Assembly: GCA_963920705.1 (NCBI GenBank)
Contig: OY987227.1
Span: 18,067,434-18,131,433 of the forward strand
Length of the DNA stretch: 64,000 bases
Direction: 5' to 3'
Origin: Odiellus spinosus
Taxonomy: Eukaryota > Arthropoda > Arachnida > Opiliones > Phalangiidae
Below, in pieces: positions 11,854-23,700 of this stretch. The notes under the pieces were generated by a model. That model searched no databases. It was not told where the DNA came from and saw nothing but the letters and a program-made list of their open reading frames with translations. The stretch's first letter is position 1, and the number at the start of each line of letters is the position of its first letter. Position numbers and translations under genes: made by a program.

Positions 11854-14722
11854 ATTATCGTGCGCTGGAATAACTCGGAGAAAAATTACATTTTCCTTCG
11901 AAATATGGAGATTTTTCTCCAAGCTAAAAATCTATCTAAAGTTTGTTCCATTCGGAAAATTTGAGCACATTCAAACTTTTTCTTCCACTTTTTAAGTTAG
12001 AAGTCTTGTACACTCGTTTATACATATATAGTTTTCACTGAAGAGGCAAAAGGACAAATTCTACCTCTATTTTTCAGTGTTGTATTAATTACAAGTTTTG
12101 TCAGAAGCTAAACGTGAACGTGGTAAAGGGTGGATCAGAGTTTCCAAGCTGAATCCGTACTTTTTCTCCATTTTGATGTTTGAGTCATAAATTGGCTGAT
12201 ACAACTATATTAGTGAATTGAATTCTATCTGCACTATACCTTTACATATGATTCGTCGATTCCAAATACAAGGGGAGAATAGCTTCGCGGGGGCTACTAA
12301 CTATTAGTGAAATTTATTCAGTGTTTCAAATCTCTTCTTTTTATCCCATTTGATTCTTAATATTGTATAGTAATAATCTGAATTAGTTTTAGATACTTTT
12401 CAAAATTGCTCACGAAAAGAATATCTAGAATCTCAAAATCTCGCTTCATTGTAGAGCAAGTTTGGTTCTTGTCCAATGAAAAATGTTTGTGGTATTTTTT
12501 TTTATTCTTATCTTTTTTAACTTCATACTTCATACTGCGGCACGAGGTCCCTTTTTGACTGTGCTCAGGAATGTCCAGTGGTTTTCTTCACTTTCGTGTC
12601 TCACGCGATCAATCTTTGTATCGGGAATGATGGGCAACGCAGGCGATGGTACCTATTTCGTTGACCTCTCGCGCGCACCGTCGATTCTTCTCAGAATTCT
12701 AATGACTATATCGTGATTCCTTATCACACGATTTAACGTCTCCTTCTCCTCCCCTTTTTTCCTAGCTGTTCCCTGGTCGTTCCCGTGTTCCAAGTATAAC
12801 CCAATCACCCTTGCAAGACCCATTTGGGTGACTAATATATTCCACCCCTATAGAGACTCCCCCGTTTAAAGTTGTTTCTTCCGCAATGCGTGTATAGCTT
12901 TCGGGGAAGCCTTACTTTACTTTAATATAGTAACCCTCCAATCAAAGGGATAGTAAAATGGTAAAGGTGGCATGGAAAGTCGTTTCGTTAATATTTCCAT
13001 TGAAATAATTGATGTGTGTAAAATATTCCCGCATGAAAGAAGGGCCCAACAATTTAACTTATCCTAGAAAGAGAAACTATATCAGCAAATTTAAGTGTCT
13101 GGCAGTCGGAGTAAATATTCAAACGCGAAACACCACTCTTCGGAGGACAATATCCCGAAGCGTGGTGGCCTGTGAATCCCTTCCCTCCTTTCCCCACTTA
13201 AATCTTGAGGAAGAGTCCAATTCAGTGAAGCGTAACAGGGGTGGTAACAAATTTTTTCGTTACACGTCAGCTTAGTAGTATTTATTTACTTTACTGGAAT
13301 AAATATAACTTCTTCAAACAACCACTATATTAAACCTTGATTCTATATCAAGTATATCACTAGAGTAAGACAAAAGTAACGCTATGTAAAGGGTTATGTT
13401 GTTAGCTCAGTTATAAAAGTCTTTTTTAGGGTTAAATAATCGATAAAGAAAACTTTATATCTCATTGCTCCTTAGGGATTTTAAACCCCTTTGTCATAGA
13501 AAATATCCGAAAAGACCTTTCTTTTTTTCACCCTGGAAGTCTTAAGAGCCAATAAAAACTTTGTCCATGCAGCGGAGACTCGGAGTCTCTTTATAGGATA
13601 GAAATAAAAAAGTTTTCTATATACTTCTTCTTAAAGAAATACTGGAGCAATTTTTATACGTCGAAGAAGAATTTGGAACACGCAAGAAAAATATATTTCT
13701 CTTTTCTCCAAGCACTTTCACTCTTGGGATTGTCTGAAAATCTGGAAAGTGTTTTTTTTTTTCTTTTCTAGATCATGATTTTTTTCCTTCACGTTTGAAG
13801 ATAATATATAAGAAATAGAAAATACTCGTATCTTATTTCGCACCCTTACATACGTATTCCTACGCTTTCTGACTAGGATTTGTTTGAGAAAGACCATTGA
13901 CCATATTGGCAATCACTCCTTATATTTATTTTGCTATGCCGATATAGCTGCATTCCGAACCCCTTCCCACTATTATTCAGGTTGTTTTTAAAGGTGCATT
14001 CAAGCTATACAATTTTGGCTATAACTATACATAATCGTTTTGTATTCAAACAAGAATTTATTAATTTCAAGTATAATTACCTTATTCAATTATTTTTATT
14101 ATTATTACCTCCCGACACCCGATACTCTCCTTTCACTATAAGGGGGGGGGGGGGTTCTTAATTAAAATTCTGGACTTTAATTGAATTGTAATTCAGTTTG
14201 TAACTGTTTATTTACTATATCATAGACGATATTATTATACGAACTCCAAGGAATTTCTCTCAACTCACTCTCTCCCTCCCTTAGTCATTCGCATCGATGT
14301 GTCATTTTATTCCAGGGATAAATGTACTAATGATAGGGATGGGTTGGAAAAGCTTTAAACCTACTAAAAATCGTATAGTTTGAACGCACCTTTTGCTCGG
14401 CTAAGAAAATAGGAGAGCTAGGTTGATGGTGTAGGTGTCCCTGTGCCCACATTTGCTAAGAAATTGTACCTCTGTACTAGTGGTATTTTATGACCAATTT
14501 TATAGATAGACCCCTTTTGGTAAACCCAGAAACCTAAAACTTTATAATATGGAAGAGACGTGAGGTACTTACAATTGATACGGTTATCCTTAGGAACAGT
14601 AAATGAAAGCTATTTCTACTTTTTTTTTTCAGTTTATGGTACGACTTTACTTCACAAATTACTAACTTCTTATAAATATTTTAATATCCTTAGAATCAGT
14701 TTGAAATTGTGTACCTATAAAG
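11854..14722. other. Gene-free stretch
   Basis: Open frames up to 88 codons (for example 13009-13275) show no recognisable domain and no flanking splice-consistent exons. A poly-G run lies at about 14143-14155. A GC-richer patch (12590-12720) was read on both strands without finding a gene. Confidence 0.4.
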
Positions 14723-14920
14723 TTAAAGTGAGGCTGTCACCGTTTTTTCATGACCTCCAAATGAAAATTGAGTAGCATTTTCGGAAAGATATTTGAAAAA
14801 CGATGCAATTACCGCAACAGTAAAAATACAAATTTTATAATGGTCATTTTCCACGCAATACTACGTCATAACTATGGCCGCTTGAATATTGTAGAGCCTA
14901 CAGTTGATTCTTGTTAGTTG
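14723..14920. repeat. Dispersed TIR-element copy, left part
   Basis: It begins GTTAAAGTGAGGCTGTCACC and continues through TGACCTCCAAATG, TTGAGTAGCATTTTCGGAAAG and ACTACGTCATAACTATGG to CTACAGTTGATTCT. The same order of boxes is found in the full element at 52571-53032. The right inverted end was not found nearby, so this copy is probably truncated. A lone end in opposite orientation lies at about 19413. Confidence 0.7.
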
Positions 14921-17900
14921 AAAACACGAATAATTTAAATATAAGTATGGTATTTGTTACAATTTTGGGGCCAATTTATTTAAGGAAACCTTATGAAATA
15001 ATAATTTTAAATTAGATGTTATTGTTTTAAATTTTAAAAACCTTATTAATAACCTAATAAGTAGCGCAAAATGTGGGGTACGAAATAATTAAGACTCAAA
15101 ATTTGGAGCGTGGGATGTTTTTTGAATACCCGATATTTTCCTTTTATTCGATGAAGTATAGAAAAAATGGTTTATTTGGGGTTTCTTTTACAAGTTCTGA
15201 CTACTTTCTTACGCGTGGGTTGATTGTAGAGGCAAATGAATTGAAAACAAACTGTTACGTATAAATTTAAATGAACCGCGAAAATATGTAATTAATTTTG
15301 AGTAATCGTTAGGTTATACGAAGGCCGATTCATCTCCTCCTTGGTTTTTAGGATATCTTAAATAATTTTGGTTACAACAATCGCTCTTTGAAAGGTTCTA
15401 AAAACAGTGGAGAAATTAGTGAACCAATTTAAGAAAATAGGTGTACTACCTCTATATCTGTGCTGTTTTATTGGGATCCAAATACCAGGGTTCACTTGGA
15501 CTAATTATTAAGAGGGATGTATTTTACTACTTCTGGGATCAAAAATATGCAAAATTATTTTTATAAAACCAATTTTCCGCGAAGATGGTGCATTCAGGGG
15601 GCTTGTATAATCAATTTAGGGAAATGTGAGATGCAATAAAACAAAAAAAGTAAATACGAAAATCAATGTATAGAATGAAAAGAACTGGGAATCGAGAAGA
15701 CTTCTTATTGCTATCTATAGATAGTTGAAAAACTTAGCGCGACAATAGAGAAATCCATAACGAATGAATAATCTGCAGGCGTATTGTGATTCGAAACCCT
15801 TTTGTAGGGTCCGTAAAAAATCGAGATTGGCATCAAGATGTGTCTAGAAATAAAACTTCAGTGTCATTATATCGAGGTCGTTCCATCTCCAATCAAGCTA
15901 TAGCGGAGTAGCGTTACTTTCGAAGACGGTCCTTAGTACTTTTTTTACTTCTATTTTCTTTTATATACTTTATAAAATATCATAGAAAGAAGGGAAATGG
16001 TGTATTCTGTATGGGTTTATAAATTAAGTCAAGAACCTTCTTTTCCACGTACCGACGTGGTGCTGTCTGTTGCAGACGTCCTATACCGCAAACGAGCTAA
16101 ACTAGGCTTTCCGCTTCAGCGCTTGATTGCCCGCTGCTGATTGTATCTAAACGCGAAAGGCCTGTAATTCCATTTGCTCGAATGTTGCAGTTTGATGCTC
16201 ATTCCGTTTTTGTCTCACTATACATTGTATAACGAGATAAGAAAAGCCACACCCCGATTGAGGCAATTCGAATTTGTTTGGGTATTTTAGAGAATTTCAC
16301 TTTTTTGTAGCCCTTTTCTCAAAAACCTCTCAACTGGGCGATTCTGTACATCCAAAGACAAAGAAATTTCCACATCACCATCACACAGCCCTGGGGAATA
16401 CAATAGCTACCCCCCGGGTGGGAGGAGTTGAGGCTAAAAAGGAATATAAGACTTGCCTCAGTAAGAGATCTTTCTGATTGTCTTATTTGTTCAATTTGAT
16501 AAATAAGACTGGTCGTGTTAGTTTGGCCCTGTTTGGGGGAAAATTATATATTATATAAAAGTTCAAGGGTCACGGTTATCAGTTTTTGGTTAATAATCTA
16601 CAAAACGTTGAAATTAGAAAACTTTTATCACCCCTTTCTCCAAATAATATGAGACCTTCATTTTTATATTTTGAAAAAATTAGAAAATAGGAATAAGAAA
16701 TTTGCACGAAATTATTCAAACCTATGAACGCTGATGGAATTATTGTGGGTAATTTAATTCCAAAATTTTGGTCTCTTTTGGGGGAATAACAAAGCCCAGC
16801 TCTTCTTATTGTACCTTATGATATTTCTGATATGTCATTTTTCAATCCAAATTAAGTATAATGTCTGTTTCTCGAGGTTAATAATATCAAAAGTCCATCA
16901 CTTCATTCCATAAAAGTAAACCAAAAGGCCCGGTGAACATCACTTAAAACTAGCTAAAAAAGTCGTCACCCCTGTCTGGCTCGAGTGATTTGGGTTCTTC
17001 CTCGATATTTTGAGTCGAGAGATAGAGGGACGGAATTTAGGCGGGCCGCGCTTGGCTATATTGTCCCTCCCCTTCCCCTTCCGCAACTACTCAAGAGTGG
17101 CGCTTCTTACGCTGTCTGCGGCCGCTAGAGTGTCTCGAATCAGAATCTATTATTACATTTACCTGGACCTTTGCTGACAGTATTAAGCTACTAAACGTTG
17201 TTTACTTTTATGGAATAAAGTGATAGACTTTTGATAATATCTAAACGTATATCAAACTAACCCCGAATACAATATTATACTCTATCCTGTACCATTATCG
17301 ACAGCTTGTTTCTTTTTTTTTATGGGGTTTTTGTTAATGATGGAGTAAACATGTGCGTGAGGCCTTTTTTTAAGTTGGCTCGAAGAGAATGGAACGTTTT
17401 TGTTTCCTATAAAATTTTTAAAGCAGCTGTAGAAACATTTCAGTGGCTCGATAGAGTCAGAGTAAGTCGCACATTTCATTGTGTGTAAAACTGATATTGA
17501 GTTTATAGATACTGAGTTCTGCAGAGATAACTAGGGAACCCTATACCCCGAAATACTGAATTTTCCGATTGTAGCCAGCATCATTAATTAGCGCTTTGAC
17601 AATTTTTAGAATGAGCAATTTTTCTTTTTAATTTGTTTAATTCGGAGTTCAGGCTTTTCCTGCAGGCATGAGGGCCTGGATATCATATATACTGCGGATG
17701 CCCATCGATTTTTAATTTCCTAATTTATTATAGATGGATTTACGCTGCCAATATTTTTTTAATGCTCTTTTGCCTCGCTTTTATCCACCTTTGAAAGATT
17801 CAAAATATCCATAGAGAAACCGGTTTCCCAATGTTAGTTTAGGTATCTTCTAAGGCTGCAAGTTGGTATAATGAATCATTTTGCGTTTGTATATATATTT

Positions 17901-18060
17901 TTCATTTTTTATAGCGTTTTTTTTATGATGATGAGGGCGTCGCCTTGTTGGGAATAAATATAAAATACATAGACACTCGTTTGCATTCTTAGATTAGAAC
18001 AAATACTGTTTTAATATACTAAATCACTTGCGTCACAATTTTTTTTAAGATAATTGGATA
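14921..18060. other. Gene-free stretch
   Basis: No gene is recognised. Two GC-richer patches (about 16040-16150 and 17040-17140, the latter with GGGCCGCGC and CTGCGGCCGC) stand out against the AT-rich background. They could be promoter-like or old insertions, but no exon could be attached to either. Confidence 0.4.
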
Positions 18061-18131
18061 ATTTAAAATTAATCAAATGTGGTTCGTACAGAATCTGGAA
18101 AAGTCGGGGGATTGGAAGATTGGACTGAAAA

Positions 18132-18286
18132 GGTCGGGGAATTGGAAATATTATAGTCCAAAGGTCGTGGAATTGGAAATATTATAGTCCAAAGGTCGTG
18201 GAATTGGAAATATTATAGTCCAAAGGTCGTGGAATTGGAAATATTATAGTCCAAAGGTGGGGGAATTGGAAAATACATTTTTAGGT
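18132..18286. repeat. 31-bp minisatellite, five copies
   Basis: The unit GGTCGTGGAATTGGAAATAT plus TATAGTCCAAA starts at 18132, 18163, 18194, 18225 and 18256. Three internal copies are identical and the edge copies differ at one or two bases. Its GTCGGGGAATTGGAA core resembles the GTCAGGGAATTTGAA motif of the 1427-1751 element, so it looks like a local expansion of that element's internal repeat. Confidence 0.93.
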
Positions 18287-18995
18287 GTTAAGGAAAACGG
18301 TAATTATTATTAGCGGAAAATATTTGTATAAGCCTTCGAAAACTTGCAGCGAATGTTCTTGAATATATGAATGTATATCAATTGTTTTCATCGTTCCACT
18401 CTTTAGATTTAACGGGTACAAAACTGAAACGAGGCGTGTGTTACAAATGCGTATCTCCCAGTCTTCTCCTTCCCGCTAACATGTCCTTGTTTAATCAAAA
18501 TAATTTTAACCCAAAATATTGAATATAATAATGCCAAATTCCTCTTGTTACTTTTTATGCAACGGAATCTATTTAGAAGGGAGTCCACTTTTTACGTGTT
18601 CGTAACACTGGCCCAGTTTTGTTTCTAATTAATGTTTAATATCTTTCGATCATGTCATAATTTTTTATAATACAATAAATATAATAGTTTCCTCTTGTAA
18701 CTTGGAAACAAAATAATAAGTTTTTTGGTTTTAATGGTGAGGTAGGAATCCCGGATATAGAACGTTAATATAACAACACTAAACAAAATGGGTATACATA
18801 TTTATTTTAGTATCAGCTCCCTCTTTTAATAGGGCAATTTAAAAACATCTAATTCACCTCATCTAATTATAGAATTTTAATAAAGAACCTGTATTTTGAA
18901 AAGAAAAAACCAAGACTGAAGATTCGGTTCTTTAGAATTAATTTGGATTTTACTGTTGAAACATTTTTTACTTAAATTTTTACCAAAATCTGCCC

Positions 18996-19275
18996 CTTCG
19001 AAGTAAGCTTCTTCTATTATGCAAGAGCGCACCTCCCTGTTACTAATGACATCCATTTTGAAGGAAATGGAGAGCCAATATAGATTGTCATTCCTGTTAA
19101 TAGAACATTTCTACAGGGGTCTCGTTGTAAAAACATTGACAGTTTTCCCCTTCGAAGAAGGCTTCTCCCGTAACACCAAAACACTGCTAGTAGAACACTT
19201 CTACAGGCGTCTCGTAGTAAATACTATAATTTCTTTCCCCTTTGAAGTAAGCTTTTTCCATAACTTCGGTGTCGT
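18996..19275 (+). repeat. Diverged 90-bp tandem repeat (in-frame)
   Basis: Two clear 90-bp copies start at 19101 and 19191 (TAGAACA(T/C)TTCTACAGG, GTCTCGT(T/A)GTAAA, CCCC(T/C)T(C/T)GAAG boxes), with a partial third box at 18996. They lie inside a 97-codon open frame (19019-19312) whose peptide repeats every 30 residues (EHFYRGLVVKT / EHFYRRLVVNT, then FPFEEGF / FPFEVSF). There is no known domain, and no promoter or splice context, so it is listed as a repeat rather than a gene. Confidence 0.7.
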
Positions 19276-19312
19276 ACCGAATGCTACGAAAGTTTCACTG
19301 GCACTTTTCTGA

Positions 19313-20786
19313 AAACTATAGTCACAATATATAATTTTTCATGGGTTTATTGATCTTTAATCTAAACAACTGAGTGTTTTATCCCATTTCCGAAAATTTA
19401 GTGTTCATTAAATAACGTGACAGCCTCAATTTTAACTATTTATAAACGTACATGCACTCCCTGAAGTTTTGCGTGGTATGCTAACTTTATAATTTGCGCG
19501 AAAGTAGTTTATTTGCTAGAAAACTATTTATTATATTAGTTTATTGTATTGTCGAGAGTGTTGTCAAGTTAATTTGGTTCCGGGGAGGAATGAAAGATGG
19601 GCGTCGTCGTCTAGTTTTTGTTTTTGCACGCTTTGTAATTTTGGAATCGGGAACGTCGAGTGCCGAAGTGCCACCGAAGAAAAATAAAATTCTAAGCAAC
19701 ACCTTTCTCTTTTCATTATGAGACCAAAATCGCGTGAAATTTTCCATATTTCCGATTAATATTTTACCTACGCGTAACCGCACGTACTAAGGTATATCTG
19801 TATATGGCCTCCGCCATTTCCTGAGCGCTCGAATATGAATATTTAGGTCTCTGTATGAGTATCTCGTGTATAATCAATTAGGGAACAAGGCGATACGGGC
19901 TATGGGAATTAAAGAAGCCAGGTTGATTAGTAACCGCAGTTTCATCACGTAAAAGCTTAATTTAATTTTCATTACCGGTAGATTTTTTTTTATTGGATAC
20001 TCTGCGGAAATATATATAGGTTACTTTATTTTTTTCTTCTTGGATCTTGACCCTTTTAGTTCCTGGGTCTTAAATGGTGTTGGGTTTTAATTTTTGGGAG
20101 TTATTTAAGTCATTATCTATACTCGTAAGTTTGTAGTCGTATTAATTTAATTTAGACTTATTCTGAGCAGCTTTTATTTAGAAATAATTACTTTATTTTA
20201 GAAACTTGTGTGATTTTAAACGCTATCATCACTTTTAAAGACAAATTAGGCAATATCATAAGCTCCCCTCCGCTTTTAACATTGTCGGCATTCGAAAAAG
20301 GTCTCATATTTGGGGAAAAGTCGGCAACCTCCGCACACACTCTCGCAACCTGTTGGCAGGAGAGAGAGGTTGGGGAGATTTTATTGTAGGTAGTTTCTAC
20401 CCCTATTTTGGTGGTGGGCTTCACCCCGTGCCACTCCTTCCTTCTTTCAGCCGTAGTTGGTTACCCCCATGCCCGAATCCCGATCACTAGCGTTGGAACT
20501 AAGGGAAAACTACAGCATCCCTAGTCCCTACAAGCGTTTCGTTGCGCCCCTCCGCTCCTCTGTCTAAAACGACGCGTCACAGAAAAACTAGCTTCATAGT
20601 CAGAGTTTCCAGACGGCAGTTAGACCACGCCGCGCTCGGTTGATTTCGGACGCTTACCTGTTTGTCAGGATTTTGGCGGCTGTTCTCGAAAAGTTTTTGA
20701 CGTAGTAATATTTGTGCGCGTGTTCTGTGTGGAATGCGCGTAATTAGTTGGATAACTTGGATTACCCGTAAATAAAACCTGGAATA
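19313..20786. other. 5' flank of WDR62-like gene
   Basis: No separate gene is recognised. The GC-richer part immediately upstream (about 20420-20760, with many CpG) probably includes the promoter and 5' UTR of the gene starting at 20787. No TATA box is obvious at a fitting distance, so the transcription start is not assigned. Confidence 0.45.
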
Positions 20787-23700
20787 ATGGATGAGGGGAA
20801 TCAAAATCAGAACTTAGTTAATTCTCCCATATATTCGGAGGTGAGTTCTTTCATCTTTTTTTTGGATTCGAGGTTTCCCCCTTCCTCTCTCTAAATGCGA
20901 TTTTATAGCGCTAGGCCTAACATTCCACTCGTTTTTTATAGCGAGTCTTCCTCGCCGGTAAAGTGACTTTGAATTAAAGGCCATTGCCTTTAAATTTTCC
21001 CTTTCGCCGGTTTATTAATCGTAAAGCGTTTTGTCAATAGTTTTATTTCCCTTTAAAATTGTAGTATTAGGCTTAGTGAATCCTCCGTGAAGGCGCCTAA
21101 CGCCCATACATATACCGGTATTACGAAACTTTTAAAAACTTTTTCTCGACTTCTTAAGCCTAACTTAAAACTTTTTGAAACAATGCGAGGTATAAGGGGC
21201 GTATTTTGAATTCTCTATTATATTTCGTGTCTTTTGTTGAAAGTGTTTTTTTGGATATTGTCCAAAAAGGATGAAACGGGAAAGGTATGGGAATAATTGA
21301 ATAATAATAATAGACGCTCGCGTTATGAACGGGGAATGCGCTGGCTGTATACGCTTCTTTTGAAGCCTCAAGAAATATGCAAATCTCTCGTCTGTAAAGG
21401 GGTAACGAGTTTTTAGTCCCGCTTATTCCTAATTGAGATTGCGTGGGTTTTAAGTGTGACATAAGGTGCCCGAATTAAAATTTTAAAAGACCCAGAGGTT
21501 TCCACCTTTTCTAAGGTAATAAAAACCGCCTTTTTAAAAAATGTTAATTCTCGGTTCTGCGGATCATCATCCGAAATAATTTTGTTTACTGATACACGCC
21601 GGGGTACGAGTTTTAAGGGAGGTTATTTGAATTTAATAATCGTGTTTACGCGGTTGTTTCGAACGCGTGGACTATTCGTAGATAATTAAAGGTCGGCGGC
21701 GTATTTAATTAAGTCTGTAATGACGCGGCTGTATTCTTTCTTCGTGCATATATTTTAGCTTTATGAGAATCAGTTTCATTATAGAATTTAGATACAGTTA
21801 TATGAACGGAAAAGAGGAGGCTGGAATATAATTTATGTTGAACTTTTCTATATGAACTGAGACGAGGCTGAAATATAATTTATGTTGAACTTCTCTATTG
21901 CCGCGAGGGGGAAAAGGGGTCAAACCGTATCGAGGTTGGCGACCCGAAACATACTTTTATTTTTCCATATTTAATTGGATGTGGGTGCTACTACCATCAC
22001 GAGAGTTTATTTTTTTGTACTTCTATAAGATGGGAAAGTTTTCGGCGTGTTTTATACACTTATTCTGTGAGGGTCTATATGGGTTTTTAAAAAGAGTTTT
22101 ATTCTTCTAGCTACCCTTGTAACATTTCATAACTTTGAATTATTTAAGACGGACCGTAATGAAATTCCATAGAAAATCATGCCTATAGTGGGTGGTCTTA
22201 GAAATATATTAAAAAAAGGAAATTTAGTTCTCATGGTCGGCCCTCAATTAACTTGAAAATCGATATGTAGCCAAAAGATTAGTGAAATAGGAAGAGGAAA
22301 CCAAAAACTTTGCCAAGTCTAAAACATAACTTTGTTGATGTAGAGTACCTTTAAAGGGAGTATAAAGTTCTGGTCGAAAAGGTGGAAGGTTCAGCTTGAC
22401 ATTCCAACCACTACATCCACGCAAGTTATTTTAGTAATCGTTTTTCGATTTGGTTTATGCTCCCTTCAAAGATAGTTTATCCAAACTTGTAACGGCAGAA
22501 AACCGAGACTGCTCAAGATATAAAGGAAAATGTTAAAATGTGAATATATACTAAGATTTTCGCCGCTAGTGCTAAGTTCTTGCGCGACCCCTGAAAACGG
22601 AATCTTCTGTTGCTTTCCTATCGGCGTATATCGAAGATTACATTCCCATTGAGTCAGTGTATCAGGCTTGTTGTCGTCCACTATACGAATACTAGGAATA
22701 TCTTCGTGTTAAATAAAATGAAATAATCTCCTCGCTTTTCGGTCGCGATCCAAAAAACTACAAAATTTAAACATAGAAATATCGTTCCATCCACGCTCAT
22801 TAATCATCCTTTCAAATTCAATTTAGCGGTATTAATAGCTTTGATTTTTACGCTCAGACTGAACGTAGTTTTAAAAATTAATATATTTTCCTCTCTCGGG
22901 AAGTCTTGTTTTTCTTTAAAGTTGAAATGGCTTTCGTAATATCTTTTAAACTCGGATAGAAATGAAATGGGGGTGTGCTTCTTCTTCTTTTACACGCGTG
23001 ATCGATTGTTAACAGCGAAATCATTTCGCGTTTTTTTTCTCGTGGTTTAAAAGAAAAGATAGGAGAAACTTTGTGTAAATTTTGTTCGGTTAAAAATTGA
23101 TTCGAAAAGCTTAGTAGAAAAATTTTATTTTTCCAAATTTCTATGAGTTGTTATAGGCGCCGACTACAGAGGTCGGGAAACTCGGGAAGTGAAGAATGCT
23201 AATTTTTTGTGTGTTTTGGTTTGTTATGTATGTTCTATATCGTGAACTGGAATGTAAAACGTGAGAGGGAGGGCCTTAATAAGTATTTTACGAATTCAGC
23301 TTGTCTCAAAACTATTTCATTTTAGCCGGCTTCTCTTACGCGCTTTTAAAATAAAAAAAATACCTATTCTTGACTAAGGGTGTAAAACTGGATCAACAAG
23401 TTTAAGGAGAAGTTATACTCTTAAACGCGCGAGAATCAGACAAGGAAATCCAGGAAAAGAAATGTAAAAGAATAGAAAATTATGTCAAGATAGGTTATGG
23501 GAAACATAATGGGCTCTAAAGAAGGCTGCTCTTGAATTTAAATATCAGAAAAAAAAAAAAAAAAAAAAAATCAACCGGATTTCGTTGAAGTTACATTTTT
23601 TCTCACGCCAGTTTTTAACCACGATTTACCTGATACTGAAGCTAAAGGCTGTTCAACTTTCATTGTGTTAAGGCACGTTTTCAATCAAAGTTTTTTTGGG

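Noticed and set aside
13009..13275. 88-codon plus-strand frame
   Set aside because: No domain, no splice context, and a length expected by chance in 20 kb of intergenic DNA.
14723..19436. One 4.7-kb transposon between opposed GTGAGGCTGTCAC-type ends
   Set aside because: The inner sequence has no transposase, and the left part matches a 460-bp element; two separate remnants are more likely.
22466..22681. 71-codon minus-strand frame in Wdr62 intron 1
   Set aside because: No recognisable domain, partly within a foldback element, and opposite to the host gene.
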